Of a DNA stretch of 64,000 nt, positions 8,164 to 17,733 are shown one piece after another (position 1 is the first letter of the stretch; each line of letters starts with the position of its first letter). This stretch comes from Actinokineospora alba (GTDB taxonomy: Bacteria > Actinomycetota > Actinomycetes > Mycobacteriales > Pseudonocardiaceae): positions 5,208,001 to 5,272,000 of the forward strand of contig NZ_SNXU01000001.1 of the NCBI RefSeq assembly GCF_004362515.1, written 5' to 3'. The notes under the pieces are model-generated. The model was not told where the DNA came from and made no database searches. It saw only the letters and a list, made by a program, of their open reading frames with translations. The position numbers were made by a program, and so were the translations under genes.

Positions 8164-10340
8164 GACAGGACCTCCGTGCGCTGCAGCACAAGCAGCGACC
8201 GGGCTTTGACGTTGAGCCCCACCCCGGCGCTGAACGTCCGAGCGATGGCAGGCCGGTCGCCCGCGATCACGCCGAGGATGACTCCTTCGCCGGACTCCCT
8301 GAACACCTCGCCGCTCGCGGTGTCGAGCACGACGCTCCACTCGGTCCCGTAACTCGCGTCGGGCACGATCATCTCGATGTCGTCGTCGTGGGCGTTGAAG
8401 CACAGCAGGAACGAGTCGTCGTGGACCCGCTCGCCGCGCCGGTCGAGGTCGCCGATGGCGTCGCCGTTGAGGAACACCATGATCGAGCGGCCGAACCCGG
8501 ACTCCCAGTCCTGTTCGGACATCTCCTCGGCCGACGGGGTGAACCACGCGATGTCGCGCAGCTCGTCGCCCTTGCGGATCGGCCTGCCCGCGAAGAACCG
8601 CCGCCGCCGGAACACCGGGTGGTTGCGCCGCAGCTCGATGACCGCCTTCGTGAAGTCGAGGAGGTCGGTGTTCTGGTCGAGCAGTGACCAGTCGACCCAC
8701 GACAGCTCGTTGTCCTGGCAGTAGCCGTTGTTGTTGCCCCGCTGGGTGCGGCCGAACTCGTCGCCGTGCAGCAGCATCGGCGTGCCCTGCGACAACAGCA
8801 GTGTGGCCAACAGGTTGCGGCGCTGCCGGGCGCGCAGGTCGTTGACCTTCTCGTCCTCGGTCGGCCCCTCGGCGCCGCAGTTCCACGACCGGTTGTCGTC
8901 GGCGCCGTCGCGGTTGCCCTCGCCGTTGGCCTCGTTGTGCTTCTCGTTGTAGGACACCAGGTCGTTGAGGGTGAACCCGTCGTGCGCGGTGACGAAGTTG
9001 ATCGAGGCGTAGGGCCTGCGGCCGTCGTCCTGGTACAGGTCCGACGAGCCGGTGATGCGGGAGGCGAACTCGCCGAGCGTCGCGGGCTCGCCGCGCCAGA
9101 AGTCGCGGACGGTGTCGCGGTACATGCCGTTCCACTCGGTCCACAGTGGAGGGAAGTTGCCGACCTGGTAGCCACCGGGGCCGACGTCCCACGGCTCGGC
9201 GATCAGCTTCACCTGGCTGATCACCGGGTCCTGCTGCACCAGGTCGAAGAAGGTGGCCAGCCGGTCGACGTCGTAGAACTCGCGGGCCAGGGTGGCGGCG
9301 AGGTCGAAGCGGAAGCCGTCGACGTGCATCTCGGTCACCCAGTAGCGCAGCGAGTCCATGATCAGCTGCAGGGTGTGCGACGGGCGCACGTTGAGCGAGT
9401 TGCCGGTTCCCGTGTAGTCCATGTAGTACCGGCGGTCGTCGTCGACGAGCCGGTAGTAGGTCTCGTTGTCGATGCCGCGCAGCGACAGGGTGGGCCCGAG
9501 GTGGTTGCCCTCGGCCGTGTGGTTGTAGACCACGTCGAGGATCACCTCGATCCCGGCTTCGTGCAGGGCGCGGACCATCGCCTTGAACTCCTGGACCTGG
9601 TTGCCCGCCCGGCCCATCGGTGAGGCGTACCCGTCGTGCGGGGCGAGGAAGGCGATCGTGTTGTAGCCCCAGTAGTTGCGCAGGCCCCGCTCGGTGAGCC
9701 CATGGTCGTGCAGGAACTCGTGCACCGGCATCAGTTCGACCGCGGTGACCCCGAGCCCGGTCAGGTAGTCGATCATCACCGGGTGGCCCAGGGCGGAGTA
9801 GGTGCCGCGCAGCTCCTCGGGGATCTCCGGGTGCAGCATGGTCAGTCCGCGAACGTGGGCCTCGTAGATGACCGACTCGTTGTACGGCGTGTTCGGCGCG
9901 CGGTCGTTGGCCCAGTCGAAGAACGGGTTGACCACGACACCGCGGAACGTGTGCGCCCCGGAGTCGGCGTCGTTGCGCCCCTCCGGGTCCCCGAAGGGGT
10001 AGCCGAACACCGACTCGTCCCAGTCGACGGCGCCCGCGACCGCCTTGGCGTACGGGTCGAGCAGCAGCTTGTTCGGGTTGCAGCGCAGCCCGTTGGGCGG
10101 GTCGTAGGGCCCGTGCACGCGGAAGCCGTACTCCTGGCCCGGGCCGACGCCGGGCAGGTAGCCGTGCCAGACGAAGCCGTCGACCTCCGGCAGCACGATC
10201 TTGGTCTCGGTGCCCGACCCGTCGAACAGGCAGAGCTCGACCCGGTCGGCGACCTCGGAGAACAGCGCGAAGTTGGTGCCCGCGCCGTCATACGTGGCGC
10301 CGAGCGGGTAACGGGAACCTGGCCAGACCTGCACGCGCAC
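8160..10340 (-). CDS. glgX: Glycogen debranching enzyme (isoamylase type)
   Basis: This 726-residue GH13_11 enzyme hydrolyses alpha-1,6 branch points of glycogen, supplying linear maltodextrins to TreY. A CBM48-like N-terminus (PLGATYDGAGTNFALFSE, residues 12-29) precedes the catalytic barrel: DVVYNHTAEGN near 269-279, Asp346 in DGFRFDLAA, Glu382 in LIAEPWDVGP, and NFVTAHDGFTL. The GTG at 10340 is used here, but a second in-frame GTG two codons later (10334) is better placed relative to the GAGGAG upstream. The 3' end overlaps treY. There is a 33-bp gap from the malQ stop, so one operon is likely. Confidence 0.95.
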   Translation of the reverse strand: MRVQVWPGSRYPLGATYDGAGTNFALFSEVADRVELCLFDGSGTETKIVLPEVDGFVWHGYLPGVGPGQEYGFRVHGPYDPPNGLRCNPNKLLLDPYAKAVAGAVDWDESVFGYPFGDPEGRNDADSGAHTFRGVVVNPFFDWANDRAPNTPYNESVIYEAHVRGLTMLHPEIPEELRGTYSALGHPVMIDYLTGLGVTAVELMPVHEFLHDHGLTERGLRNYWGYNTIAFLAPHDGYASPMGRAGNQVQEFKAMVRALHEAGIEVILDVVYNHTAEGNHLGPTLSLRGIDNETYYRLVDDDRRYYMDYTGTGNSLNVRPSHTLQLIMDSLRYWVTEMHVDGFRFDLAATLAREFYDVDRLATFFDLVQQDPVISQVKLIAEPWDVGPGGYQVGNFPPLWTEWNGMYRDTVRDFWRGEPATLGEFASRITGSSDLYQDDGRRPYASINFVTAHDGFTLNDLVSYNEKHNEANGEGNRDGADDNRSWNCGAEGPTEDEKVNDLRARQRRNLLATLLLSQGTPMLLHGDEFGRTQRGNNNGYCQDNELSWVDWSLLDQNTDLLDFTKAVIELRRNHPVFRRRRFFAGRPIRKGDELRDIAWFTPSAEEMSEQDWESGFGRSIMVFLNGDAIGDLDRRGERVHDDSFLLCFNAHDDDIEMIVPDASYGTEWSVVLDTASGEVFRESGEGVILGVIAGDRPAIARTFSAGVGLNVKARSLLVLQRTEVLS

Positions 10341-10373
10341 TCCTCGGTGGTGACAGTCGCTTCTAGCACAGTG

Positions 10374-12347
10374 CTACCGCCTATCGCGCGCCTCCGCAGG
10401 GCGGGCGACGCGCAGCGCGGACACCGCGCGCTTGAGCAGCGGATGTTCGAGCAGCTCATCGACCGTGACCGGGAGCGGAATCCGCCAGTTGGGATATTCG
10501 TCGACGGTGCCGGGCAGGTTGGGCTGGCGCGGCTCGCCGATCGCGTCCTGCGGCGAGATGAGCAGCAGCCTGCTGGCCGCCGTCGCCAGCAGGGCGTGCA
10601 GGGCGGCGACGAGATCTTCCTCGTCGGCGTTCGGTGGGAGCAGGCCGTGGCCGGCGAGTTCGGCGAGCAGTTCGTCCCGGTCTCCGGCGGCGCGGCGGGC
10701 CTCCGCGTCCGGGTCGTCGAGATGGCCCAGCCCGGCCCGCACCCGCACGTTCTCACCGCGCAGGAAGCCCGCCGCGGTCGGCAGATCGTGAGTGGAGATG
10801 CTGGCCATCGCCTCGGTCGACCAGCGGCTCGGCGCGAGCAGCGGCGCGCCGGGCGCATCCTCGTCACGTTGGAACCACAGCACCGCGGAACTCAAGACGC
10901 CCCGTTCGCGCAAGGTCTCGGTCACCTCGTCCGGCACGGTGCCGAGGTCTTCGCCGACCACGATGGCGTTCGCCCGGTGCGCTTCCAGCGCCAGCACGCC
11001 GAGCAGGGCGTCGGCGTCGTAGCGGACGTAGGTGCCCTCGCTCGCCGGGCGGCCCGGCGGGATCCACCACAGCCGCCACAGGCCGGCGACGTGGTCGACG
11101 CGGATGCCGTCGGCGTGGGCGAGGACGCTGCCGATGACGTCGCGGAACGGCTGGTACCCGGTGGCGGCGAGCCGGTCGGGGCGCCACGGGGGCAGGCTCC
11201 AGTCCTGGCCCTGCCTGCTGAACGCGTCCGGTGGGGCGCCGACGGTGACCTCGGAGGCCAGCACGTCCTGCAGCGCCCAGGCGTCGGCGCCCGCCGGGTC
11301 GACACCGACGGGCAGGTCGTGCACGATCCCGACGCCGAGGCCGGCGGCGCGGCCCGCCGCGCGGACGTCGGCGAGCTGGTGGCCGCACAGCCGCTGCACC
11401 CAGGCGTGGAAGCCGACCCGGTCGGCCAGGTCGCGGCGGGCGGCGGCGACGGCGGGGCCGGTCGGGTGGCGCAGGTCCGCGGGCCAGGTTCGCCAGTCGG
11501 CGCCGTGCCGTTCGGCCAGGGCGCAGAACGTGGCGAAGTCGTCGAGCGCGGGGTCGGTCGGCTGGGCCCGTCGGTCGGGTGCGTGCCGCCACAGCAGTTC
11601 CAGCGCCGCGAGCTTGGCCTTCCACACCGCGTCGTAGTCGATCAGTTCGGCGCCCGCGGGCGGGGCGAGCGCGCCGACCTCGGTGCGCACCTCGGGTGGG
11701 GCTTGGCGGAAGGCGTCGAGGTCGGTGATCGGCAGATACAGGGGATTGGCGAACCGGCGGCTCGACGGCGAGTACGGCGACCGCTGCAGCGGGGTGACCG
11801 GGGTGATCGCCTGCACCGGGTTGACCAGGACCACCCCCGCCCCCAGCCGGGCCGACCCGGTGAGCAGCGCGCGCAGGTCGGCCAGGTCGCCGATGCCCCA
11901 CGAGCCCGCCGAGCGCAGCGCGTAGAGCTGCACCATCCAGCCCCACGCGGGTGGGACGGGCGGCAGCTTGGCGGGGGCGACGATCACGGTGACCTGGCGG
12001 TCTTCGATGGCCAGGGTGTGGACGCCGAGTGGCAGGTCGGGAGGGAGCCGGTCGCGGACCGGCCGCGTGGCACCGTCTTCGGTGGTGAGGACACCCGCGG
12101 CGCCGATGGTGGGGGACTCCCCGGCGCGCAGCACGAGCGTGTCCGGCACCGTGGCCCGGTCGCGCCGGGCCCGGGCGTCGGACAGCTCGGCGCGAACCGA
12201 CGCGGGCGTGCCCGCGTCGACGCCCAGTTGGGCGAGCACGGCCACCACGACGTCGTCGGCGATGTCGATCCGACGCCGTTCGGTGTCCTCGTACCAGGTG
12301 GCGACACCATGGGCATCGGCCAGGTCACGCAGGTCGGCGTCGGCCAA
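10374..12347 (-). CDS. malQ: 4-alpha-glucanotransferase (amylomaltase)
   Basis: This 657-residue GH77 disproportionating enzyme rearranges short maltodextrins into chains usable by TreY or phosphorylases. The long N-terminal extension (about 1-140) is typical of actinobacterial MalQ. It is followed by WMVQLYALRSAGSWGIGDLADL, the standard entry to the GH77 barrel, SPYSPSSRRFANPLYL, the nucleophile Asp in GIRVDHVAGLWRLW, the acid/base Glu in IVVGEDLGTV, and ISTHDLPT. The start is a rare TTG at 12347, supported by a strong GAGGAGGG six to seven bases upstream. It is the first gene of the leftward malQ-glgX-treY-treZ operon and is divergent from the ThuA-like gene across 150 bp. Confidence 0.93.
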   Translation of the reverse strand: MADADLRDLADAHGVATWYEDTERRRIDIADDVVVAVLAQLGVDAGTPASVRAELSDARARRDRATVPDTLVLRAGESPTIGAAGVLTTEDGATRPVRDRLPPDLPLGVHTLAIEDRQVTVIVAPAKLPPVPPAWGWMVQLYALRSAGSWGIGDLADLRALLTGSARLGAGVVLVNPVQAITPVTPLQRSPYSPSSRRFANPLYLPITDLDAFRQAPPEVRTEVGALAPPAGAELIDYDAVWKAKLAALELLWRHAPDRRAQPTDPALDDFATFCALAERHGADWRTWPADLRHPTGPAVAAARRDLADRVGFHAWVQRLCGHQLADVRAAGRAAGLGVGIVHDLPVGVDPAGADAWALQDVLASEVTVGAPPDAFSRQGQDWSLPPWRPDRLAATGYQPFRDVIGSVLAHADGIRVDHVAGLWRLWWIPPGRPASEGTYVRYDADALLGVLALEAHRANAIVVGEDLGTVPDEVTETLRERGVLSSAVLWFQRDEDAPGAPLLAPSRWSTEAMASISTHDLPTAAGFLRGENVRVRAGLGHLDDPDAEARRAAGDRDELLAELAGHGLLPPNADEEDLVAALHALLATAASRLLLISPQDAIGEPRQPNLPGTVDEYPNWRIPLPVTVDELLEHPLLKRAVSALRVARPAEARDRR

Positions 12348-12462
12348 GATGGCCCTCCTCGTCGCGGCGGGTGCTCGTGTTTCTCACCGTAAACCGCCGC
12401 GCGTCCGCGCGCCTTGCGAACGATCTTGGTCATAAATCGCCACACTTTCGCGCATCTTTTGG

Positions 12463-12491
12463 TTGACCGCCGCCAATAGTCTTCGTACTGT
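12463..12491 (+). promoter_or_regulatory. Promoter of the ThuA-like gene, probably leaderless
   Basis: TTGACC at 12463-12468, a 17-bp spacer and TACTGT at 12486-12491. Seven bases downstream of the -10 falls exactly on the ATG at 12498. No Shine-Dalgarno sequence precedes that ATG, so a leaderless transcript is the simplest reading. Confidence 0.65.
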
Positions 12492-12497
12492 CGTTCT

Positions 12498-14246
12498 ATG
12501 ACCGTGACCCGGCACACATTCAAGGTGATCGCCACGGTGATGATCTCTATCGCCGCCCTGAACACCCCGGCGGCGGCGGTGGACGCTCCCTACGAGGTGC
12601 TGGTCTTCAGCAAGACGGCGGGCTTCCGGCACGACTCGATCGCCACAGGCGTCCAGGCCATCCGGGAGCTGGGCGCCTCGAACGGCTTCACCGTCACCGC
12701 TACGGAGGACGCCGGGGTGTTCACGGGCGCGACGATCGACCGATACGACGCGGTGGTCTTCCTCAACACCACCGGCGACATCCTCGACGACGCCCAGCAG
12801 ACCGTGTTCGAGAACTACATCAGGGCGGGCGGTGGTTTCCTCGGCGTGCACGCGGCCGCGGACACCGAATACGACTGGCCCTTCTACGCGCAACTGGTCG
12901 GCGCTCAGTTCCACTCGCACCCGCAGATCCAGCAGGCGCCGAACCTCGTCGAGAACCGGGGCACGGCGGCGACCGCGCACCTGCCGAGGACCTGGACACG
13001 CACCGACGAGTGGTACAACTTCCGCACCAATCCCCGCGCCACGGCACGGGTCTTGGCGAGCCTCGACGAGACGGGCTACACCGGCGGCAACATGGGTGGG
13101 GACCACCCGATCGCCTGGTGCAAGACCTACCAGGGCGGGCGCGGCTTCTACCTCGGGGGCGGCCACACCATCGCCTCCTACGCGGAGAACCAGTTCCGCG
13201 GGCTGCTCCTCGGCGGCATCCGCTACGCCGCCTCGCGCGCGAAGATCGATTGCCGTCCGGAAACCGGTTACACCGCGCTCTACGACGGCGCCACGACGGG
13301 GTGGTCGCAAGCGGGACCCGGCGGTTTCACCAACAGCGACGCGACGCTGACCAGCTTCGGCGGCATGGGTCTGTACTGGCACAGCGCCAAACAGTTCACC
13401 TCATACTCGCTCAAGCTCGACTGGCGGATGGCGGGCGACGACAACTCCGGGGTCTTCATCGGCTTCCCACCGTCGAACGACCCGAATTCGGCGGTGCGCA
13501 ACGGTTACGAGATCCAGCTCGACGCCACCGACAGCGCCGACCGCTCTACCGGCGCGATCTACGGGGTCAAGGCGCCCGACATCGCGGCCCGCGACGCGGC
13601 GCTCAACCCGGCAGGGGAGTGGAACGGCTTCGAGCTCCTGGTCGAGGGCGAGCGCGTGCGGGTGTACCTCAACGGCGTGCTGATCAACGATTTCACCAAC
13701 ACCGACCCCGCGCGTTCGCTGCCCGGGCACATCGGTCTGCAGAACCACGGCAGCGGCGACGACGTGTCCTTCCGCAACGTCCGGATCCGAGAACTGACCG
13801 GCGACCGGACTGTGCAGGCCGAGAAGTACACGACCGCGAGCGGCGTGCAGCCGTTCACCAAGACCGGTGCGCACGACGGCCGGACCCTGGGCTACGTCGA
13901 CCCCGGCGACTGGGCGGCCTACGACAGCGTCGACCTGACCGGAGTCCACGCGTTCCGGGCACGCGTTGTCTCCGGCGGCCCGGGCGGGACGATCGAGGTC
14001 CGCACGGGTTCGCCGACCGGGCGCGTGCTGGGATCGGTCGCGGTGCCCAACACCGGCGGCTGGAACACCTTCGCGGAGGTGCGGACAGCGCTGAATGGGG
14101 TGCAGGCAGGCAACCAGGCTGTCTATCTGACGTTCACCGGGACCGGCGGCGGTCTGTTCGATGTGGACGACTTCACGCTGGTCACCGCGGCAGCCACAAG
14201 CTCCGGGGTTCCCGAGCGGGAGCGCGGTTGCCGTGGCCGACGGTGA
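12498..14246 (+). CDS. Secreted ThuA-like / DUF1080 / CBM6-like protein
   Basis: This 582-residue protein has a signal peptide (VIATVMISIAALNTPAAA, cleavage near residue 27). Residues ~32-255 form a ThuA-like, class-I-amidotransferase-type domain (YEVLVFSKTAGFRHDSI, GGGFLGVHAAADT, GGRGFYLGGGHT). Residues ~260-430 form a DUF1080/LamG-like beta-sandwich of the 3-keto-disaccharide hydrolase type (YDGATTGWSQAG, NGYEIQLDATD, GHIGLQNHG). Residues ~437-570 form a CBM6-like carbohydrate-binding module (QAEKYTTASGVQ, LGYVDPGDWAAYDSVDL). ThuA/DUF1080 combinations act in 3-keto-disaccharide catabolism in some bacteria, so an extracellular disaccharide (possibly trehalose) role is plausible but inferred. 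It is divergent from the trehalose-forming operon. Confidence 0.85.
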   Translation: MTVTRHTFKVIATVMISIAALNTPAAAVDAPYEVLVFSKTAGFRHDSIATGVQAIRELGASNGFTVTATEDAGVFTGATIDRYDAVVFLNTTGDILDDAQQTVFENYIRAGGGFLGVHAAADTEYDWPFYAQLVGAQFHSHPQIQQAPNLVENRGTAATAHLPRTWTRTDEWYNFRTNPRATARVLASLDETGYTGGNMGGDHPIAWCKTYQGGRGFYLGGGHTIASYAENQFRGLLLGGIRYAASRAKIDCRPETGYTALYDGATTGWSQAGPGGFTNSDATLTSFGGMGLYWHSAKQFTSYSLKLDWRMAGDDNSGVFIGFPPSNDPNSAVRNGYEIQLDATDSADRSTGAIYGVKAPDIAARDAALNPAGEWNGFELLVEGERVRVYLNGVLINDFTNTDPARSLPGHIGLQNHGSGDDVSFRNVRIRELTGDRTVQAEKYTTASGVQPFTKTGAHDGRTLGYVDPGDWAAYDSVDLTGVHAFRARVVSGGPGGTIEVRTGSPTGRVLGSVAVPNTGGWNTFAEVRTALNGVQAGNQAVYLTFTGTGGGLFDVDDFTLVTAAATSSGVPERERGCRGRR

Positions 14247-14320
14247 GAGTGCACAGCGGTGGGGCTGGTCCGACACTGTGCTGACACAGTGCCGGCCGAA
14301 CCCCACCGCTGCGCTTCGAC

Positions 14321-15625
14321 TCAGCTCTGGAAGCAGGGCTTGTCGAACTTGTAGTCCTTCGCGGTGGGTCCGACGAAGAACGGTTTCACCGTGCTGACAC
14401 CGGTCGGTGAGGCGTCATCCGGCTTGGCGATCATCGTCTCCCGGACCACACCCGCGTTGGCGTCGCCGGTGAAGTTGCCCGCGGACGCGGGCAGCATGCC
14501 CTCATAGTCGACCTTGTCCAGTTGCTTGACGGCCTTGAGCAGGCCCTCCCGGCTCAGGTCCTTGTTCGCGACGGCCTTCTTCAGCGCCGCCTGCAGCGGG
14601 TAGGACCAGACCCAGCCCGCGGTGTAGCCGTCGTTGCCGGTGACCCCGGTGCCGAGCGTGTCGCGCATGTTCTTGTGCCCGGGGGTGTCCGCGGTGAACG
14701 TCTCCCACGGGCCGGACTGCAGGTACAGCGCCTTGAACGCGGGGCCAGCCGGGCTCTTGAGCAAGCCTGGGTTCCACGTCGGGCTGGTGCCGATGTACTT
14801 GCCGGTGAAGCCGCGCGCCGCGGTCTGGCCGACGATCACCGCCGCGTCGGTCGGACCGGTGGTCAGGATGACCAGGTCGGGCTTCTTCGAGTTGACGGCG
14901 TTGATCGCGCCCGCCTGGTTGTCCTGGCCGGAGGCGGTCTCCACCGCCTCGAACGTGAGGCCGTTCTTCTCCGCCGCCACCTTGGCGCCCGCCGCCGCGT
15001 CCTCGCCGTAGTCGCCGGGGTAGTGCACGGCCATGACGGACTTGGGCTTGAACTGCTCGACCGCGTAGTCGATCGCGTTCATCGACTCCAGGCAGTAGTT
15101 GGTGCCCGATTCCAGGATCACGTCCTCGAACGCCCACGCGGACGTCCAGGACGCGGGCACGGACACGATGTTGTTGTCACCCAGGTCCCCGATGATCGCC
15201 GCGGTCGTCGGCGAACCGAGCGTCTGGGCCAGGCCGAGCACCTTGCTCTTGATCTCCTGGTAGACCTGGTTGTGAGTCTCGGGGTTGTACTTGTTGTCGC
15301 GGACGTACGTGGTGACGTCGACGCCGTAGCCGTCGATGCCGCCCGCCTTGTTCACCCGCTCCCAGAACTTCTTCTGCGCCTCGGTGATCGGCACGGCCAG
15401 GGCCTTGAACGGGCCGGAGGTCAGGTCGGAGATCGTGCCCAGGAAGATGCAGCCCTTGGTCAGGTTCGGCGTGTCCTTGCACGGCTCGGCGGTGACACCC
15501 ACGTCGGTCTTGACGGCACCTTCGCCGCCGCCACCGCCCCCACCGGAGTCACCTCGGCCGCAGCCGGTCGCGATCAGCGCCAGGGCGGACAGGCCCGCCA
15601 GCAGCTGAGTTGTTCGACTGGTCAT
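14321..15625 (-). CDS. ABC transporter substrate-binding lipoprotein (branched-chain amino acid/amide type)
   Basis: This 434-residue periplasmic-binding-like type I protein (Peripla_BP_6/LivK family) has a lipobox LIATGC after a hydrophobic signal and a Gly-rich linker. The mature part has TISDLTSGPFKALAVPI near the start, AIIGDLGDNN, a central hinge and a C-terminal disulfide-type Cys. LivK relatives bind amino acids, but this class also binds aromatic or fatty acids, amides and urea; the substrate cannot be deduced. It sits 63 bp downstream of livM, at the distal end of the livF-livG-ligase-livH-livM cluster, and completes that importer. Confidence 0.9.
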   Translation of the reverse strand: MTSRTTQLLAGLSALALIATGCGRGDSGGGGGGGEGAVKTDVGVTAEPCKDTPNLTKGCIFLGTISDLTSGPFKALAVPITEAQKKFWERVNKAGGIDGYGVDVTTYVRDNKYNPETHNQVYQEIKSKVLGLAQTLGSPTTAAIIGDLGDNNIVSVPASWTSAWAFEDVILESGTNYCLESMNAIDYAVEQFKPKSVMAVHYPGDYGEDAAAGAKVAAEKNGLTFEAVETASGQDNQAGAINAVNSKKPDLVILTTGPTDAAVIVGQTAARGFTGKYIGTSPTWNPGLLKSPAGPAFKALYLQSGPWETFTADTPGHKNMRDTLGTGVTGNDGYTAGWVWSYPLQAALKKAVANKDLSREGLLKAVKQLDKVDYEGMLPASAGNFTGDANAGVVRETMIAKPDDASPTGVSTVKPFFVGPTAKDYKFDKPCFQS

Positions 15626-15688
15626 CGGTATTCCTTTCGTGGCAGGCGAATCGACTGTGAGTAGGAGTAGGGCTAGTAGGAGAAGGGC

Positions 15689-16828
15689 TCAGTAGGAGAA
15701 AGGCCACGCCTTGAAGTAGTTGCGTACGCGGATCCAGATTCCGAAGAGCCCCCTTGGCTCGAAGATCAGGAAAAGGATGATCATCAGCCCGTAGAAGATG
15801 ATCGCCAGGTTGGCCGCGCCGAGCGGCGCGGTCACGTCCGAGCTGATGAACGGCAGCACTGTCGGCAGCTCCTGGGTGAGCCGCGGCAGCATCGTGATGA
15901 ACAGCGCGCCCATGATCGAGCCGGAGATCGTCCCGGCCCCACCGATCAGCACCATCGCGACGAATTGGATGGACAGCAGCAGGTTGAACGAGTCGGGTTC
16001 GACCCGACCGAGGACCGCGTAGAGCAGCGCGCCCGCGCAGCCCGCGTAGAACGACGAGATGCCGAACGCGAGCACCTTGTAGCGGGTGACGCTGACCCCG
16101 ATCACGTCGGCGGCGATGTCGCGGTCGCGCACCGCGGCGAACGCCCGGCCTACCTTCGACCGGACCAGGTTGCGGGCGAACACGGCGAAGATGATCAGCA
16201 GCACCAGGGTCAGCAGGTACATCTTCTGATCACCGGTGAGCAGGTCGCCACTGCGGTCGAGGCGTTGCCCGAACAGCTCCGGCACCGGACCCTGCCTGCC
16301 CACGCCCGGCCCGCCGGTGAGCGACTTCCACTCCTTGAAGATGTGCAGGCCGAGGAACACCAGGCCGAGGGTCACGATGGCCAGGTAGAGCCCGCGCAGC
16401 CGAGTGGCCAGCGGCGCGACGATCACGCCCGCGATCCCGGCCACCAGACCGGCGGCGAGCAGCCACACGGGCAGGAACGTGATGCCGAAGCCGATCGTGC
16501 GCCTGCCCGGCTCGCCGCTGAGCGCCGACGCGGTGTACGCGCCGATGGCGAGGAAGAACGCGTGGCCGAGGCTGACCTGGCCCGCGTACCCGGTCACGAT
16601 GTTCAGGCCGATCGCGCCGATCGCCGCGGCCAGCCCGGTGGCGAACAGGTGCAGCCACTCGTCGGGCAGGCCGAACGGCACGTAGGTCGCCGCGAGCAGC
16701 ACCATCGCCACGACGGCGAGCTGTTTGGGCCGGGTGTTGAGCATCCGCAGGTTCTGCCCGTACGAGGTGTACAGCTCGGGCCTGCCCCACAGCTGCCGGG
16801 AGGCCTTGGTGGACCGCTGGTCGGTCAT
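15689..16828 (-). CDS. livM: Branched-chain-type ABC transporter permease LivM
   Basis: This 379-residue inner-membrane permease has about nine hydrophobic segments and the LivM signature GLNIVTGYAGQVSLGHAFFLAIGAY... It also carries the long C-terminal GGAGTISGSIMGALFITMLPRL region. The ATG at 16828 overlaps the livH stop (ATGA) and gives MTDQRSTKASRQLW. The open frame upstream of it is shadow. It pairs with LivH to form the channel of the importer. A basic soluble stretch precedes the first membrane helix. Confidence 0.92.
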   Translation of the reverse strand: MTDQRSTKASRQLWGRPELYTSYGQNLRMLNTRPKQLAVVAMVLLAATYVPFGLPDEWLHLFATGLAAAIGAIGLNIVTGYAGQVSLGHAFFLAIGAYTASALSGEPGRRTIGFGITFLPVWLLAAGLVAGIAGVIVAPLATRLRGLYLAIVTLGLVFLGLHIFKEWKSLTGGPGVGRQGPVPELFGQRLDRSGDLLTGDQKMYLLTLVLLIIFAVFARNLVRSKVGRAFAAVRDRDIAADVIGVSVTRYKVLAFGISSFYAGCAGALLYAVLGRVEPDSFNLLLSIQFVAMVLIGGAGTISGSIMGALFITMLPRLTQELPTVLPFISSDVTAPLGAANLAIIFYGLMIILFLIFEPRGLFGIWIRVRNYFKAWPFSY

Positions 16829-17733
16829 ACCCGTTCCACCTCCTTCGTGCCGAACAGCCCGTACGGTCTGACCAGCAGCACCAGCAGCATTACGACGTAG
16901 GCCGAGACGACGGAGAAGTTCTGGCCCAGCCACGGCGCGAAGTCGCCCTGGTAGGTGGCGACCAGCGACTCGACCAGTCCGACGGTGAACCCGCCGATCA
17001 CCGCCCCGCCCAGGGAGTCCAGCCCGCCCAGGATGATCGCGGGCAGCGCCTTGAGCGCGATGATCCACAGGTTCTGGTCGATGCCCGCGCCGGTGGCCTG
17101 GAACGTCCCCGCGACCGCGGCGAGCGCGCCCGCCATCGCCCAGGACGTGGCGAACACCGTGCCGACCGAGATGCCTTGCGCCAGCGCGGTTTCCTGGTTG
17201 AACGAGGCCGCCCGCATGGCGAGGCCGAGCCGGGAGTACTTGAAGAAGGAGAACAGCACGACCACGAGGAGAACGGTGGTCACCAGCATGACGATGTGCC
17301 GCTCCTGCACCTGCACGCTGCCGATGGTGATCGAGCTCAGCCCCCACGGGTCGCCGACGGGCCGCACGTCGAGGCCGATGAAGATGTTGGCCACCAACCG
17401 GACCACGATGTCGATGCCGAGGGTGATGATCGCGATCACGAACACCGGCTTGCCGACCATCGGCCGGATCACCGTCCGCTCGATGCCGAGGCCGAGCAGG
17501 GCGACCCCGATCGCGCCGAGCACCAGGGCCAGGAAGAAGCCCCACGGACTCGGGATCCCGAGCAGCGGCTCGGCGAGGAAGCTGACCGCGAGGGCGCCCG
17601 CGAGCATGAACGCGGGCTGGGCGAAGCTGACCACCCGCATCGACTTGTAGATGATCACGAAGCCGAGCGCGAGCAGCGCGTAGACCGACCCCTGGCCGAG
17701 TCCGCCCGCCACCGCCTGCAGGAAGGTGGTCAT
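16825..17733 (-). CDS. livH: Branched-chain-type ABC transporter permease LivH
   Basis: This 302-residue integral membrane permease opens with MTTFLQAVAGGLGQGSVYALLALGFVI, the typical LivH start, followed by YKSMRVVSFAQPAFMLAG. The GGLDSLGGAVIGGFTVGLVESL segment corresponds to the cytoplasmic coupling loop that contacts the ATPases. The start ATG overlaps the stop of the acyl-CoA synthetase gene and its stop overlaps livM, so translation is coupled on both sides. Confidence 0.92.
   Translation of the reverse strand: MTTFLQAVAGGLGQGSVYALLALGFVIIYKSMRVVSFAQPAFMLAGALAVSFLAEPLLGIPSPWGFFLALVLGAIGVALLGLGIERTVIRPMVGKPVFVIAIITLGIDIVVRLVANIFIGLDVRPVGDPWGLSSITIGSVQVQERHIVMLVTTVLLVVVLFSFFKYSRLGLAMRAASFNQETALAQGISVGTVFATSWAMAGALAAVAGTFQATGAGIDQNLWIIALKALPAIILGGLDSLGGAVIGGFTVGLVESLVATYQGDFAPWLGQNFSVVSAYVVMLLVLLVRPYGLFGTKEVERV

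Noticed and set aside
5905..9192. One open frame longer than treY
   Set aside because: The part beyond 8163 lies within glgX in another frame, is Arg/Pro-rich and lacks TreY homology; the GTG at 8163 gives the standard TreY N-terminus.
9636..12392. 918-codon plus-strand open frame
   Set aside because: It is antisense to malQ and glgX; composition is the Val/Gly/Arg-rich shadow typical of high-GC DNA.
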